A DNA stretch of 64,000 nucleotides from Mycobacterium sp. DL592 (GCF_011694515.1 NZ_CP050192.1:543932-607931), one strand, 5' to 3'. Counted from the first letter of the stretch, positions 18,295-29,253 are shown. Program-made: numbers and translations. Notes: a model not told the origin generated them from the sequence alone.

Positions 18295-19197
18295 ATGAAC
18301 CTTCAACAGCTGCGCTACGTGGTAGCCCTGGCCGAAGCGCAGAGCTTCACCAAGGCTGCCGAGAGTGCCTTCGTCGTGCAGTCCGCGTTGAGTCAGCAGA
18401 TCCGCAAGCTCGAGGACGAACTCGGCGTCCAACTGTTCGAACGCACGACGCGGTCGGTATCCCTCACACCGGCAGGCGAGGCGCTGATCCCCCTGGTCCA
18501 TCAGGTGCTCGCCGGAATCGATCAGATCACGGTCGACGCACAGGCACTGAGCGGAACGATCGGTGGTCGGCTTACGGTCGGGATGATGGAGGTGCCCTCG
18601 GAGAGCCTCGATGTCGCGGCGCTGATGGCGACATTTCACGCCCGATACCCCGAGGTCAGCGTGACACTGCGCAGTGGCGGCAGTGATCTGCTGATCGACG
18701 CCATCCGGGATCGCAAGCTTGACGTCGCCATCGTCGGCTCGAATGTCGCCGGCGCGAAGGGCCGGTTGACGCACACCGAGTTGTTCAGCGAGCCGCTCAT
18801 CGCGGTGCTTCCGGCAGGGCATCCGCTCGCGGCGAAGTCGTCACTCGCGCTTGCCGAACTCGCCGAGCTGCCGTTCATCGACTTCCCTCCCGGTTACGGC
18901 CTACGGCACGAAACCGACCGGGGGTTCACCGGCGTGCCCAGGCGCGTTGCCTTCGAGGTCACCCGCGTCGACGAGGTGGTCCAGTTCGTCCGCCGAGATC
19001 TGGGCGTTGCGCTGTTGCCGGAGTCGGTGGCGACATCGCGGGCCGGTGGCGACGTCTCACTCGCACTGCGACCGGTGCGCGGCGCCAATCTGCACCGACA
19101 GGTCAACCTGATCGCGCCTGCCGGCACGGTGCGGTCGGCTGCCTGCCATGCGTTCATCCGCTGCGTGGAGGCACACGTCCGTCGCGCCGACCGGTAA
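18295..19197 (+). CDS. LysR-family transcriptional regulator
   Basis: 300 aa. The N-terminal winged HTH is clear: MNLQQLRYVVALAEAQSFTKAA, then SQQIRKLEDELGVQLFERTTRSV. The effector domain follows (GRLTVGMMEVPSE, LFSEPLIAVLPAGHPLA, VQFVRRDLGVALLPE). It is transcribed divergently from the DUF3604-ABC operon and is its likely regulator. An AGGAG ribosome site is at 18279-18283; a GTG at 18283 is too close to it to be preferred. The 150-bp gap downstream to the encapsulin gene (convergent) shows only weak inverted repeats. Confidence 0.93.
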   Translation: MNLQQLRYVVALAEAQSFTKAAESAFVVQSALSQQIRKLEDELGVQLFERTTRSVSLTPAGEALIPLVHQVLAGIDQITVDAQALSGTIGGRLTVGMMEVPSESLDVAALMATFHARYPEVSVTLRSGGSDLLIDAIRDRKLDVAIVGSNVAGAKGRLTHTELFSEPLIAVLPAGHPLAAKSSLALAELAELPFIDFPPGYGLRHETDRGFTGVPRRVAFEVTRVDEVVQFVRRDLGVALLPESVATSRAGGDVSLALRPVRGANLHRQVNLIAPAGTVRSAACHAFIRCVEAHVRRADR

Positions 19198-19347
19198 TCA
19201 AGCGGCCCGACGGGACCGGTCAGGAAAGCCACCACACTGGCGATCTCGCGCGGCTGCCCCTTTATTCCGAGCGTGCGTTCTTATCCGCCTCTCGCGGCGT
19301 GTTGCGGATGAAACCGCGCAGTCGCGAAAAGGGGAGGCGATGCGCAG

Positions 19348-20145
19348 TTACGGCGTCAGGGCGACCGAGGCCTCGGCGGTGTAGCAGAGGAACGTCAGCG
19401 TCTCCTGCAGGTAGAGCTGCACGGTCTCGGCATCGTGGCTCAGGTAGCCGATCGACACGTCGGTGCCCAGCTGAAGATCGAAGTCACCGCCGCGGGTGCT
19501 CAGCACGAACGCGCCGTCGATGGCGGGCGCCCAGATGATCTCGCCGTCGACCAGCCGGTTGAGGTGTTCGCGAATGGGATAGCCGTGCTCTGTGGTTTCG
19601 CTGACCTTGGTGTAGGCGTCCGCCGACAGCAGCACCGAGTACGGCCCGTCGACACCGGCCAGCCGCAGCTCCGAAAGCGCCTGCGCGACAACGTCGGGGT
19701 ACTCGCGGGGGTCGGCGGGCAGGGCCAGCGCCGGGTTGGAGCTGGAGCTGCGGATACCGTCGATCGACGCGGCACCATAACCCTCGAAGATCGCGCGGTC
19801 CTCCACGAACGCCAGCTTCTTGGCGGCCTCCTTCACCGAGTCCCAGTCCGAGTCCTGCGATCCGCGCTCGACGTCGTCGATCGCGTCGCGCGACACGGTG
19901 AACGGAACCCGCAGCCGGACAAGTGGTTTGGACTCCCGCAGGTGTGCGACGACACCGTCGGCGGGTGCGGTCACATCGCGCAGGTGCCCGGTGCTCACCG
20001 CGGCGGTGACCGGTCCACCCGGACCGCTGACGTCGACGACACGCCGGCCGGCGATGTGCCGCTTGAAGGTGCGCGTCGCCTCCAGTTCGATTTCTTCCCA
20101 GGCGGATTCGGTGACCGGAGCGAGTTCGCGGTAAAGGTTGTTCAT
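19348..20145 (-). CDS. Encapsulin shell protein (family 1, Cfp29-like)
   Basis: 265 aa, the usual length for T=1 encapsulins. The HK97-fold features include [20 protein letters not shown], the DWDSVKEAAKKLAF E-loop/helix region, the DGPYSVLLSADAYTKV strand and ETLTFLCYTAEA at the C-terminus. It corresponds to Cfp29 (Rv0798c) of M. tuberculosis. It assembles into a roughly 24-nm protein shell in the cytoplasm. The start overlaps the stop of the DyP peroxidase gene (20142-20145), whose C-terminal tail is the cargo tag, so shell and cargo are made together. Confidence 0.95.
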   Translation of the reverse strand: MNNLYRELAPVTESAWEEIELEATRTFKRHIAGRRVVDVSGPGGPVTAAVSTGHLRDVTAPADGVVAHLRESKPLVRLRVPFTVSRDAIDDVERGSQDSDWDSVKEAAKKLAFVEDRAIFEGYGAASIDGIRSSSSNPALALPADPREYPDVVAQALSELRLAGVDGPYSVLLSADAYTKVSETTEHGYPIREHLNRLVDGEIIWAPAIDGAFVLSTRGGDFDLQLGTDVSIGYLSHDAETVQLYLQETLTFLCYTAEASVALTP

Positions 20146-21164
20146 TGGGGCTGTCCTTTCAGGCTGCCGATTGCCAGTGAGCCGTCGTGAGTCGGGGGAG
20201 GGGCGGTCTGCGCCGCCGGCGTGTCAGTGCCGGGCAGCGGTGGCGGATCGTCGAGGAAATCGGCGACGGGGGTGAAGAACAGGGTTCCGGTGACTGCGGT
20301 CGAGAAGTCCAGAATGCGGTCGGTGTTGCCCGGCGGGCTGCCGATGAACATGTTCTCCAGCATCTTCTCGGTGACCGCAGGGGTCCGCGAGTAGCCGATG
20401 TAGTAGGTGCCGTACTCGCCCTTGCCGACCTCGCCGAACGGCATGTTGGCTCGGACGATCTTCAGTTCGTTACCGTCGGCGTCCTCGATGACGTTCAGTG
20501 CCACATGGGAATTGGCGGGTTTCACATCGTCGCCGAGTTCGATGTCGTCGAGTTTGGTGCGACCGACGACACGTTCCTGCTCTTCGACCGACAGCGACTC
20601 CCACGACCCCATGTCGTGGAGGTACTTCTGCACGTGCACATAGCAGCCGCCGGCGAAGTCGGGATCCTCCTCGCCGATCTGGCTGGCGCTCAGGGCAACC
20701 TGGCCATCGGGGTTCTCGGTGCCGTCGACGAAGCCGAGCAGGTCGCGGTTGTCGAAGAACTTGAAGCCGTGCACCTCGTCGACGATCGTGATCGCCCCCG
20801 CCATCGCCTTGGCGATCCGGCCGGCCAGCTCGAAACAGACGTCGAGCACCTCGGCGCGGATGTGGAACAGCAGATCGCCCGGCGTGGCCGGGGCGTGGTG
20901 GCGTCCGCCGTGCAGCTCGATGAAGGGATGCAACTCGGCAGGGCGCACACCGGCGAACAACCGATCCCACGCGTCGGAGCCGATCGACGTCACCAGCGAC
21001 AGATTTTTGGACGGGTCGCGGAAGCCGATCGCGCGAACCAGGCCGGCCAGGTCGGGCAGCGCGTCGTGCACCACCGCCTCACCGCCTTGGTTGATCGTGG
21101 CCACCAGGAAGATGGCCGCCGGTGTCAGCGGCGCCAGTACCGGTTGCGGCTGCGGGGAGGGCAC
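20142..21164 (-). CDS. DyP-type heme peroxidase, encapsulin cargo
   Basis: 340 aa. It has the GxxDG motif in [10 protein letters not shown] (distal Asp147), the proximal heme His at about residue 220 in [10 protein letters not shown], and a distal Arg in [11 protein letters not shown] Pro/Thr-rich linker (about residues 303-325) leads to the C-terminal targeting peptide [11 protein letters not shown], the encapsulin cargo-loading signal. It oxidises dyes or phenolics with H2O2 inside the shell and probably protects against oxidative stress. It is first in the two-gene operon with encapsulin. Confidence 0.95.
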   Translation of the reverse strand: MPSPQPQPVLAPLTPAAIFLVATINQGGEAVVHDALPDLAGLVRAIGFRDPSKNLSLVTSIGSDAWDRLFAGVRPAELHPFIELHGGRHHAPATPGDLLFHIRAEVLDVCFELAGRIAKAMAGAITIVDEVHGFKFFDNRDLLGFVDGTENPDGQVALSASQIGEEDPDFAGGCYVHVQKYLHDMGSWESLSVEEQERVVGRTKLDDIELGDDVKPANSHVALNVIEDADGNELKIVRANMPFGEVGKGEYGTYYIGYSRTPAVTEKMLENMFIGSPPGNTDRILDFSTAVTGTLFFTPVADFLDDPPPLPGTDTPAAQTAPPPTHDGSLAIGSLKGQPQ

Positions 21165-21206
21165 TGTTCGACCCTAATGGCTGCGCGGTCGGACATGATG
21201 GTCAAC

Positions 21207-22481
21207 ATGTCGACCGGGGCCAGTGCACACGGGCTGTGCGAATTCATCGACGCGTCGCCGTCGCCGTTCCACGTCTGCCAGACGGCGGCTCGCCGGCTGG
21301 ACGCCGCGGGATATACCGAACTGTCCGAGACCGACCGCTGGCCGGAGCGCAAGGGGCGCTACTACACGGTGCGGGCCGGCTCGCTGGTCGCCTGGAACAG
21401 TAGCGACGACCCCACCCGGCCGTTCCGCATCGTCGGCGGGCACACCGACAGCCCGAACCTTCGGGTCAAGCAGCACCCCGACCGGGCGGTCGCGGGCTGG
21501 CAGGTCGTGGCGCTCGAGCCCTACGGCGGGGCGTGGCTGAACTCCTGGCTGGACCGCGACCTGGGCGTCAGCGGCCGACTGTCGGTCCGCGACCCCGATG
21601 CCGACGGCGGCGTCTCGCATCTGCTCGTCCTCATCGACGAGCCGATCCTGCGGGTTCCGCAGCTGGCCATCCACCTGTCCGAGGACCGCGCCGCGGTCAA
21701 GCTGGACCCGCAGCGGCACGTCAACGCGGTGTGGGGGCTGGGCTCGGCGCCGCGCTCGTTCCTCGACTACGCCGCCCAGTGGGTCGGTGTGGATCCGGCC
21801 GACCTGCTCTCGGCCGATCTCATGACCCACGACCTGACCCCGTCGGCGCTGATCGGCGCCGACGGGGAGTTCGTCAGCGCGCCGCGGTTGGACAACCAGG
21901 GCACCTGCTACGCGGGGCTCGAAGCGTTCCTGGCCACCGAACCGCGCGGCTACCTGCCGGTGCTGGCGCTGTTCGACCACGAGGAGGTCGGCTCGACATC
22001 CGACCACGGCGCCCAATCCGACCTGCTGCTCACCACACTCGAACGCATCGTGTTGAGCGCCGGCGGCGACCGAGAGGACTTCCTGCGCCGGCTGACCGCG
22101 TCGATGGTGGCCTCCGGTGACATGGCGCACGCCACCCACCCTAACTACCCCGACCGCCACGAGCCCGGCCACCTGATCGCGGTCAACGGCGGACCGGTGC
22201 TCAAGGTTCAGCCCAACCTGCGCTACGCCACCGACGGCCGCACGGCAGCCGCGTTTGAACTGGCCTGCCGCCAGGCGGGGGTGCCGCTGCAGCGCTACGA
22301 ACACCGGGCCGACCTGCCGTGTGGCTCGACGATCGGCCCGATGACCTCGGCACGCACCGGCATCCCGACGGTCGACGTCGGGGCGGCGCAGTTGGCCATG
22401 CACTCCGCGCGTGAACTGATGGGTGCCGCCGACGTGGTGTCGTATGCGGCTGCGCTGCAGGCGTTCCTGTCACCGGCCTGA
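21207..22481 (+). CDS. pepC: M18-family metalloaminopeptidase
   Basis: 424 aa. M18 signatures are [12 protein letters not shown] (first metal His), [13 protein letters not shown] (Asp bridging), [16 protein letters not shown] (Glu pair), [11 protein letters not shown] and the C-terminal [10 protein letters not shown] (His). It is a cobalt/zinc aminopeptidase of aspartyl-aminopeptidase type that acts on cytoplasmic peptides. The ATG at 21207 ([13 protein letters not shown]) matches the usual N-terminus; ATGs at 21177, 21195 and 21198 are in frame and cannot be excluded. It is divergent from the DyP-encapsulin operon. Confidence 0.92.
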   Translation: MSTGASAHGLCEFIDASPSPFHVCQTAARRLDAAGYTELSETDRWPERKGRYYTVRAGSLVAWNSSDDPTRPFRIVGGHTDSPNLRVKQHPDRAVAGWQVVALEPYGGAWLNSWLDRDLGVSGRLSVRDPDADGGVSHLLVLIDEPILRVPQLAIHLSEDRAAVKLDPQRHVNAVWGLGSAPRSFLDYAAQWVGVDPADLLSADLMTHDLTPSALIGADGEFVSAPRLDNQGTCYAGLEAFLATEPRGYLPVLALFDHEEVGSTSDHGAQSDLLLTTLERIVLSAGGDREDFLRRLTASMVASGDMAHATHPNYPDRHEPGHLIAVNGGPVLKVQPNLRYATDGRTAAAFELACRQAGVPLQRYEHRADLPCGSTIGPMTSARTGIPTVDVGAAQLAMHSARELMGAADVVSYAAALQAFLSPA

Positions 22482-22495
22482 CCTACGCTGGCCGC

Positions 22496-22849
22496 ATGGC
22501 TCTCGGCGTGGAGATGATCACATTCGACTGCAGCGACCCCGACGGGCTGGCCGACTGGTGGGCCGGTGCCGTCGGGGGCAGCGCCACCGCGGTGATGCCC
22601 GGCGAATTCGTCATGGTCTCCCAACCCGACGGACCCCGGCTCGGCTTCCAGCGGGTCGATGACCCGACACCCGGCAAGAACCGGGTGCACGTCGACTTCG
22701 CCGCCGTCGACGTCGAGGCGGAAGTCCGGCGGCTGGTCGCCCACGGCGCCACCGAGACGGCACGGCACTCGTTCGGGGACGCGTTCAGCTGGGTGGTGCT
22801 GGCCGACCCGGCAGGCAACGCGTTCTGCGTCGCTGCCGCCGCGCACTGA
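22496..22849 (+). CDS. VOC/glyoxalase-like protein
   Basis: 117 aa single-module VOC domain of the Glyoxalase_6 kind: a beta-alpha-beta-beta pattern with MITFDCSDPDGLADWW at the N-terminus, NRVHVDFAA in the middle and LADPAGNAFCV at the C-terminus. Such small proteins bind metals or drugs or have unknown function. It begins 14 bp after pepC, likely in the same transcript, as in M. tuberculosis Rv0800-Rv0801 (recalled). Confidence 0.85.
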   Translation: MALGVEMITFDCSDPDGLADWWAGAVGGSATAVMPGEFVMVSQPDGPRLGFQRVDDPTPGKNRVHVDFAAVDVEAEVRRLVAHGATETARHSFGDAFSWVVLADPAGNAFCVAAAAH

Positions 22850-22933
22850 ACGGCACCAGAGGTGTTCTCCTGACCCGGGGTCATCGGGAGAGCCGAACTC
22901 GCGGCGTGGTGGTGCCCGAGTGATAATCACCCG

Positions 22934-24148
22934 GTGGTGTGGTCGGTCGCCGGATTAGCCGCGATCATCGTCGTGTGGTCCTTGGTCGCCCGCCGGCTGG
23001 AGCGATGGCGCATCACACCCGTCATGACACTGGTCTTCGCCGGTGCGTTGGTCGGATTCGTCACCCACGATGCGCTGGCAGCCGGCATCCAAGCCCACGT
23101 CATCGAACCGATCACCGAAATGATCCTCGCCATAGTGCTTTTCGAGCACGCTGCCAACATTCGCGGCGGATACTTCGGCGGACAGACCGTGTTGGCGATG
23201 CGGCTGCTGTTCGTGGCGCTGCCGATCAGCCTGGCACTCGCCGTCGGACTCGGGATGTGGTTGCTGCCGGGATTGTCATGGCCGATGCTGCTGGTGGTGG
23301 CCTGCGTGGTGGTCCCGATCGACTTCGCTCCGGTGACCTCCTTCCTGCACGACACGCGAATCTCGTTGCGGGTACGCCAGCTGTTCAACGTTGAGGAGGG
23401 TTACTCCGACGGCGTGATCGCACCGATTTTTCTGTTCGCGTTGGCGATCTCCGACGGCGAGCACAGCAAGGCCGAGAGTATCGCGACCGCGCTGAGGGAA
23501 GGACTGCCCCATCTCGCGGTCGCAATAGCCCTCGGTGTGGGGATCGGCACCGGCCTGGCGTGGCTGGCCAACACCGCCGACCGTCTCGGCTACATGACCG
23601 AGCAATCCCGGCGCTACCTGGTTGTCGGTGCGCCCGTGCTGACCTACGCAGTCAACATCGGTCTGCATGGCAACGGGTTCGTCGCCGCCTTCGTCTGCGG
23701 TATCGCCTTCAACAGCGTGCGGCGCTACATCGACGACAGCCGGGAACAGGAGTTCATCGACGACATCACCTTCCTGCTCACGGCGGTGGTGTGGTTCGTC
23801 TTCGGCGCGGTCGCCTGGTACGTCCTCGAGGACGGCGTGGAGTTGGGCCAGGTGGTGTTCGGCGTCTTGGTGTTGATCGTCGTCCGCGGCCTTCCGGTCA
23901 TGCTGGTCCTGCTCAGATCCGGGTTGACGTGGCCCGAGCGCAGCCTGATGGCGGGTCTGGGTCCGCGCGGCACCGCAAGCATCGCGCTCGGGCTGCTTGC
24001 CTACATCGTGCTGCCCGACGCTCCGTCGGAAACGCTGCTGACGGTGATGATCATCGTGGTGCTCGGCAGCGTGGTGATCCACGGCCTGGTGGGTCCGATG
24101 CTGGTGAGTCGGGCTTCCGTGGAACCGGCTGCGGCCGCCAGGCCATAA
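22934..24148 (+). CDS. CPA1-type cation/proton antiporter (NhaP-like)
   Basis: 404 aa with about 11-12 hydrophobic segments. The core looks like the Na+/H+ exchanger domain: [14 protein letters not shown], the [16 protein letters not shown] segment carrying the transport Asp, [17 protein letters not shown], and [15 protein letters not shown] near the end. It should exchange Na+ or K+ for H+ at the plasma membrane. The start is GTG. It is 10 bp upstream of purL and probably co-transcribed; the preceding 84-bp gap shows nothing clear. Confidence 0.85.
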   Translation: MVWSVAGLAAIIVVWSLVARRLERWRITPVMTLVFAGALVGFVTHDALAAGIQAHVIEPITEMILAIVLFEHAANIRGGYFGGQTVLAMRLLFVALPISLALAVGLGMWLLPGLSWPMLLVVACVVVPIDFAPVTSFLHDTRISLRVRQLFNVEEGYSDGVIAPIFLFALAISDGEHSKAESIATALREGLPHLAVAIALGVGIGTGLAWLANTADRLGYMTEQSRRYLVVGAPVLTYAVNIGLHGNGFVAAFVCGIAFNSVRRYIDDSREQEFIDDITFLLTAVVWFVFGAVAWYVLEDGVELGQVVFGVLVLIVVRGLPVMLVLLRSGLTWPERSLMAGLGPRGTASIALGLLAYIVLPDAPSETLLTVMIIVVLGSVVIHGLVGPMLVSRASVEPAAAARP

Positions 24149-24158
24149 ACTGTCTTCT

Positions 24159-26465
24159 GTGACGACCGACGTTTCGCCCGTTGACACCGTCGACCGGGCG
24201 GCGGCCACCCCTGACAACCCGCAGCCGTTCCGCGAACTCGGCCTCAAGGACGACGAGTACCAGCGGATACGCGACATCCTGGGCCGGCGGCCCACCGATG
24301 CCGAATTGGCGATGTACTCGGTGATGTGGAGCGAACATTGCTCCTACAAGTCCTCGAAGGTGCATCTGCGGTACTTCGGCGAGACCACCACCGACGAGAT
24401 GCGCACAGCGATGCTGGCCGGGATCGGCGAGAACGCCGGCGTGGTCGACATCGGCGACGGGTGGGCGGTCACCTTCAAGGTCGAGTCGCACAACCACCCG
24501 TCCTACGTCGAGCCGTACCAGGGCGCTGCCACCGGCGTGGGCGGCATCGTTCGCGACATCATGGCGATGGGCGCACGCCCGGTCGCGGTGATGGACCAGT
24601 TGCGCTTCGGTGCGGCCGACGCGCCCGACACCCGCCGGGTGCTCGACGGTGTGGTCCGCGGCATCGGCGGCTACGGCAACTCCCTGGGCCTGCCGAACAT
24701 CGGCGGGGAGACGGTGTTCGACCCGTCCTACGCCGGCAACCCGTTGGTCAACGCGCTGTGCGTGGGCGTGCTGCGCAAGGAAGACCTGCACCTGGCGTTC
24801 GCCTCGGGGCAGGGCAACAAGATCATCCTGTTCGGCGCCCGCACCGGACTCGACGGCATCGGCGGCGTCTCGGTGCTGGCCAGCGACACCTTCGGCGGTG
24901 ACGAAGGCTCCGGGCCGGGCCGCAAGAAGCTGCCCAGTGTCCAGGTCGGCGACCCGTTCATGGAGAAGGTGCTCATCGAGTGCTGTCTCGAGCTGTACTC
25001 GGCCGGGCTGGTCATCGGCATTCAAGACCTCGGTGGTGCCGGATTATCCTGTGCCACATCAGAATTGGCGTCCGCCGGTGACGGTGGCATGGCCATCGAG
25101 CTGGACAAGGTCCCGCTGCGTGCGGCGAACATGACCCCGGCGGAGATCCTGTCCAGCGAGTCGCAGGAACGCATGTGCGCGGTCGTCTCACCGGAGAACG
25201 TCGAGAAGTTCATGGCCGTCTGCCGCAAGTGGGAGGTATTGGCGACGGTGATCGGCGAGGTCACCGACGGCGACCGGCTGCAGATCAGCTGGCACGGCGA
25301 GTGCGTCGTGGACGTGCCACCGCGCACCGTGGCCCACGAGGGTCCGGTCTACCAGCGGCCGGTGGCCAGGCCCGAATGGCAGGACGCACTGATCGCCGAC
25401 ACCTCGGCGAAGCTGCCGCGACCCAGCACCGGCGAGGAGTTGCGTTCGACTCTGCTGGCCCTGGTGGGTAGCCCGCACCTGTGCAGCCGGGCGTTCATCA
25501 CCGAGCAGTACGACCGCTACGTGCGCGGCAACACCGTGCTGGCCGAGCATGCCGACGGTGGGGTCCTGCGCATCGACGAAGCCACCGGCCGTGGCATCGC
25601 GGTGTCCACCGACGCCTCGGGCCGCTACACCCAGCTCGACCCCTACACCGGCGCGCAGCTCGCGCTGGCCGAGGCGTACCGCAACGTCGCGGTCACCGGG
25701 GCCACCCCGATCGCGGTGACGAACTGCCTCAACTTCGGCTCCCCGGAGGACCCGGGCGTCATGTGGCAGTTCTCCCAGGCCGTCCGCGGCCTCGCGGACG
25801 GCTGTGCAGCCCTTGGCATTCCGGTCACCGGCGGCAATGTCAGCTTCTACAACCAGACCGGGGCGACGGCCATCCTGCCGACCCCGGTAGTCGGCGTGCT
25901 CGGTGTCATCGATGACGTGAGCCGACGGCTGCCCACCGGTCTGGGCAACGAGCCCGGTGAGACGCTGTTCCTGCTCGGCGACACCCGCGACGAGTTCGAC
26001 GGGTCCATCTGGGCCCAGGTCGCCGGCGACCACCTCGGCGGTGTGCCGCCGTCGGTCGATCTCGACCGTGAGAAGCTGCTGGCCGAGGTGTTGTCGGCCG
26101 CCTCGCGCGACGGGCTGGCCTCCGCGGCGCACGACCTGTCCGAAGGCGGCCTGATCCAGGCCGTCGTGGAGGCATCGCTGGCCGGCGAAACCGGTTGCCG
26201 CATAGTGCTTCCCAGCGAATGTGAAACAGTCGGGGACGCCTTTGTCTTTCTGTTCTCCGAGTCCGCGGGCCGGGCCTTGGTCGCGGTGCCCCGCACCGAG
26301 GAGAGCCGGTTCCGGGCAATGTGCGAGGCACGCGCCCTGCCGATCACCCGGATCGGCGTCTCGGACACCGGCTCGGATTCCGTTGAGGTCCAAGGATTGT
26401 TCACCGTGTCACTCGAAGAGCTGCGCACCACATCTGAGAAAGTGTTGCCCGGGCTGTTCGGATGA
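24159..26465 (+). CDS. purL: FGAM synthase large subunit PurL
   Basis: 768 aa, small-PurL type that needs PurQ and PurS. Key segments are [23 protein letters not shown] (active-site His), [10 protein letters not shown], the ATP-binding QDLGGAGLS and [10 protein letters not shown] in the second half. It uses ATP and PurQ-derived ammonia to form FGAM. The GTG at 24159 gives the expected N-terminus. The stop overlaps the ATG of the next gene (26462-26465). Confidence 0.98.
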   Translation: MTTDVSPVDTVDRAAATPDNPQPFRELGLKDDEYQRIRDILGRRPTDAELAMYSVMWSEHCSYKSSKVHLRYFGETTTDEMRTAMLAGIGENAGVVDIGDGWAVTFKVESHNHPSYVEPYQGAATGVGGIVRDIMAMGARPVAVMDQLRFGAADAPDTRRVLDGVVRGIGGYGNSLGLPNIGGETVFDPSYAGNPLVNALCVGVLRKEDLHLAFASGQGNKIILFGARTGLDGIGGVSVLASDTFGGDEGSGPGRKKLPSVQVGDPFMEKVLIECCLELYSAGLVIGIQDLGGAGLSCATSELASAGDGGMAIELDKVPLRAANMTPAEILSSESQERMCAVVSPENVEKFMAVCRKWEVLATVIGEVTDGDRLQISWHGECVVDVPPRTVAHEGPVYQRPVARPEWQDALIADTSAKLPRPSTGEELRSTLLALVGSPHLCSRAFITEQYDRYVRGNTVLAEHADGGVLRIDEATGRGIAVSTDASGRYTQLDPYTGAQLALAEAYRNVAVTGATPIAVTNCLNFGSPEDPGVMWQFSQAVRGLADGCAALGIPVTGGNVSFYNQTGATAILPTPVVGVLGVIDDVSRRLPTGLGNEPGETLFLLGDTRDEFDGSIWAQVAGDHLGGVPPSVDLDREKLLAEVLSAASRDGLASAAHDLSEGGLIQAVVEASLAGETGCRIVLPSECETVGDAFVFLFSESAGRALVAVPRTEESRFRAMCEARALPITRIGVSDTGSDSVEVQGLFTVSLEELRTTSEKVLPGLFG

Positions 26466-28246
26466 CCAGTGCGGTCGACGACGTCACGGGTGAGGCAGCG
26501 GCCTCGCCCCAACGTCGACGGCACCGGGAATCGCTTATGGCCTGGGCGTGGAGCCTGGTCCGTCTCGATTTCGTCGGCATCGCGTTCGGCGCACTGTTCT
26601 TCTGTCTGTCCCTGACCCCGTCGCTGCTGCCGCGGGACTGGGCAACCGGCGGTCTCATCGGTGGCATCAACGCCGCCATCGGATACGGCATCGGCGTCTT
26701 GGTGGGCAAGGCTTTTCGCTGGCTGTTCCTCTCGCACCGCGACTGGTGGCCGCCGAAGCCGAAGATCGGCTACGCCCTCAAGGCCGCCACGGTGGTGGGT
26801 GCGATCGCGGCAAGCGTAGGGATGGTCATCCCCGCGGCGGCCTGGCAACGGCAGCTGGCCTCGGTCATGGGCATCGACGGTCCGGACACCCTGGGCTACC
26901 TGCGCATCCTGGTCGTCGCCGTGGTGGCCGGAGGGCTGCTGGTCGCGGTGGCACGGGTGGTCAAGGACGCGATCAAGCTGCTGGCCCGGGTGATGATCCG
27001 GCGCTGGGACATCAACGACGAGGTTGCGATGTTCGTCGGCACCGCGATCGTCGTCGTGCTGATCATCACCCTGGTCAACGGCGTGCTGGTGCGCGGCTTC
27101 ATCGGCGGCGCCCGCGCGGTGTTCCAGCCGCAGAACACCACCACCCGACCCGGCGTCGAACAACCGCTGAACCCCGAAAGATCGGGTAGCCCAGCATCAT
27201 TCGCGAAATGGGACACGCTGGGATTCCAGGGCCGCAACTTCGTCGGCACCGGGCCGCATGCCCGCGAACTGACCGAGCTCAACGGCCGGCCCGCCAAGGA
27301 GCCCATCCGCATCTATGCGGGCCTGCAGACCGCTGACACCGACGAGGGCCGCGTCGCCGTCCTGCTCTCCGAACTGCAGCGCACCAAGGCCTTCGAACGC
27401 AAACTGCTGGTGATCATCCCGACCACCGGCACCGGCTGGGTCGATCCCGTCGCCGCGCGCGCCATCGAGGCGATGTACAACGGCGACACCGCGCTGGTCG
27501 CCATGCAGTATTCCTATTTGCCGAGCTGGATCTCGTTCCTCGCCGACCAGCAGAAGTCGGTGCAGGCTGGCAAGGCGATGGTCTACGCCATCCACGACCG
27601 CTGGCAGCAGTGGCCCGCCGACCGGCGGCCCCAATTGGCCTTGTACGGCGAAAGTCTCGGCTCGATGGCCGGCCAGGGCGCATTCGGATATCTGCCCGAC
27701 GTGGTGGACATGGACTTCTCGTCGGTGCTGTGGGTGGGCCCGCCGAATGCCAGCGCGCTGTGGAAAGCGTTGACCGCCAGGCGCGATCCGGGAACACCTG
27801 AGGTGCAGCCCCGCTACGACAACGGCCGCACGGTGCGCTTCGCCCAGGCTGCCGGTCCCGCCGAGATCGCCCGGGTGGCCGCCGATCCGCCATGGCGCGG
27901 CACCCGGGTGCTCTACCTGCAGCACCCATCGGATCCGGTGGTGTGGTGGACACCGGATCTGCTGTTCAAGAAGCCCGACTGGCTGGCCGAACCGCCGGGC
28001 TTCGACCGCAGCGCCTTGATGCGCTGGTATCCGATCGTCACGTTCTGGCAAGTCAGCGCCGATATGGCAGGCAACGTCACCAGCTCGCAGGCTTCGCCGA
28101 TCGGACACGGCCACAACTACGGCGACGGCCAGCTCGACGGCTGGGTCGCCGTGGCCGCACCCGCGGGCTGGAGCGCCCAGGACACCGACCGCATCCGTCA
28201 GTTCCTGGACAAGGCCATGGCGGCGGGCGGCCCGGAATTCCAGTGA
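26462..28246 (+). CDS. Membrane alpha/beta hydrolase (Abhydrolase_9 type)
   Basis: 594 aa. The N-terminal ~230 residues hold about four membrane helices ([37 protein letters not shown], and two further). A cytoplasmic or exported hydrolase domain follows, with the nucleophile elbow [10 protein letters not shown] (Ser), a possible acid in [12 protein letters not shown], and a late His in [10 protein letters not shown]. This is the architecture of a mycobacterial family of membrane esterases of unknown substrate. It is coupled to purL upstream (ATGA) and to the CPBP protease downstream (GTGA). Confidence 0.85.
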   Translation: MTSAVDDVTGEAAASPQRRRHRESLMAWAWSLVRLDFVGIAFGALFFCLSLTPSLLPRDWATGGLIGGINAAIGYGIGVLVGKAFRWLFLSHRDWWPPKPKIGYALKAATVVGAIAASVGMVIPAAAWQRQLASVMGIDGPDTLGYLRILVVAVVAGGLLVAVARVVKDAIKLLARVMIRRWDINDEVAMFVGTAIVVVLIITLVNGVLVRGFIGGARAVFQPQNTTTRPGVEQPLNPERSGSPASFAKWDTLGFQGRNFVGTGPHARELTELNGRPAKEPIRIYAGLQTADTDEGRVAVLLSELQRTKAFERKLLVIIPTTGTGWVDPVAARAIEAMYNGDTALVAMQYSYLPSWISFLADQQKSVQAGKAMVYAIHDRWQQWPADRRPQLALYGESLGSMAGQGAFGYLPDVVDMDFSSVLWVGPPNASALWKALTARRDPGTPEVQPRYDNGRTVRFAQAAGPAEIARVAADPPWRGTRVLYLQHPSDPVVWWTPDLLFKKPDWLAEPPGFDRSALMRWYPIVTFWQVSADMAGNVTSSQASPIGHGHNYGDGQLDGWVAVAAPAGWSAQDTDRIRQFLDKAMAAGGPEFQ

Positions 28247-28779
28247 CCTGGCGTCCCGTTCTGCGTGCGGCGGCCGGCACCGCCGCGGCGCTGGCCGTTC
28301 GTGCGCCGCTTGGCCTTCGACCGCCGCACCTGTGGTCGGGCCTGCGCCACGGCGGCGCGGCAGCGGTGGCGGTCGCCGCCGGGGTGGCGGCCACGACGAT
28401 GGCGCCCTCGGTGCGCACGGCGATGCGCGAGCGCGACGTCCCCGACAGTGCACGACGCTGGCTGGTGTTCGATATCCCTTTGGGCACAGTCTGGTTCGAA
28501 GAGGCACTGTTCCGCGGTGCGCTGGCCGGCGCCGCGCGCCGCGGGCTCGGACCGACGGCCGGCCGGCTGCTGCAGGCTGTGGCGTTCGGCCTCTGGCACG
28601 TCCCGGACGCCCGCAGGGCGGGCCAGCCGGTGCTCGGCACCGTGCTGGTGACAGGGCTGGCCGGGTGGGGGTTCGGCTGGCTGGCCGAGCGGTCGGGCAG
28701 CGTGGTGGCCCCGATGCTGGCCCACCTCGCGATCAACGAAGCCGGTGCGGTCGCCGCCCTGATCGTCCGCGGACGTTAG
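28243..28779 (+). CDS. CPBP-family intramembrane protease
   Basis: 178 aa, short for the family. The CPBP/Rce1 motifs are present: FEEALFRG (EExxxR), FGLWHVPDARR (second motif His) and the final AHLAINEAG (HxxxN). Membrane helices surround them. Such proteins are glutamic intramembrane proteases or CAAX-like enzymes. The GTG at 28243 overlaps the preceding hydrolase stop, so the two membrane proteins are made together. The 3' end overlaps the convergent F420/PPOX gene by 4 bp. Confidence 0.82.
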   Translation: MTWRPVLRAAAGTAAALAVRAPLGLRPPHLWSGLRHGGAAAVAVAAGVAATTMAPSVRTAMRERDVPDSARRWLVFDIPLGTVWFEEALFRGALAGAARRGLGPTAGRLLQAVAFGLWHVPDARRAGQPVLGTVLVTGLAGWGFGWLAERSGSVVAPMLAHLAINEAGAVAALIVRGR

Positions 28780-29186
28780 CTCGCCGTCGTCGGCACGTCG
28801 CGGCTGTCCGGCACCAGGTCGTGGGCTTCGGTGTCGGTGTCATCGATGCCGAAGCTGATGATGCGTTTCGGGGTGATCCGGATCAGCGGCTCGCCCTTGG
28901 CGTTCTCGGCCTGCTGGGCGGTGCCGCGGATTTCCAGACAGCGCACGCGCCATGGATCGTGCGAGAAGATGTCGTCGACGACGAACGCCACCGTGTTGTT
29001 GGTGGCGATGTTGCGGAACTTCTGGCTCTTCGCCAGGTTGTAGCCGTACACGTCGATCGTGCCGAGATCGTCGTTGTACTGAAAGCCGACGGGGCTGTTC
29101 TGCAGTGTGCCGTTCGGCTGGATGGTGGCGAGCCTGCCGATATCGGCCGCGTTCAGATAGGCGATTTCGTGCGGTGCGAAGGTCAT
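28776..29186 (-). CDS. PPOX-class F420/flavin-dependent protein
   Basis: 136-aa split-barrel protein. It starts MTFAPHEIAYLNAADIGRLA, typical of the PPOX-class F420-dependent oxidoreductase family, with NSPVGFQYNDD and the KFRNIATNNTVAFVVDD dimer strands, then LEIRGTAQQ. It probably binds F420 or FMN and reduces an unknown substrate. The start seems leaderless: a TAGCGT -10 element ends 6 bases before the ATG. Confidence 0.83.
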   Translation of the reverse strand: MTFAPHEIAYLNAADIGRLATIQPNGTLQNSPVGFQYNDDLGTIDVYGYNLAKSQKFRNIATNNTVAFVVDDIFSHDPWRVRCLEIRGTAQQAENAKGEPLIRITPKRIISFGIDDTDTEAHDLVPDSRDVPTTAS

Positions 29187-29192
29187 GGGCCC

Positions 29193-29223
29193 ACGCTAAG
29201 ACCTCAACTTTGGTTGATGTCAA
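29193..29223 (-). promoter_or_regulatory. Promoter with internal palindrome for the PPOX gene
   Basis: On the minus strand a TTGACA -35 (29218-29223) and a TAGCGT -10 (29193-29198) are separated by 19 bp. The spacer holds a palindrome TCAAC-CAAA-GTTGA (29204-29217), a likely repressor site. The ATG at 29186 would be at or next to the transcription start, giving a leaderless mRNA. Confidence 0.5.
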
Positions 29224-29253
29224 TGCCTGGCGCGGTGCTGAAATACTGGTGCC

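Noticed and set aside
19198..19347. 150-bp gap with weak inverted repeats between LysR and encapsulin genes
   Set aside because: Stems are 6 bp with large loops and no T-tract; nothing firm can be called.
21174..22403. 409-codon minus-strand ORF opposite pepC
   Set aside because: Shadow; the plus strand carries M18 signatures.
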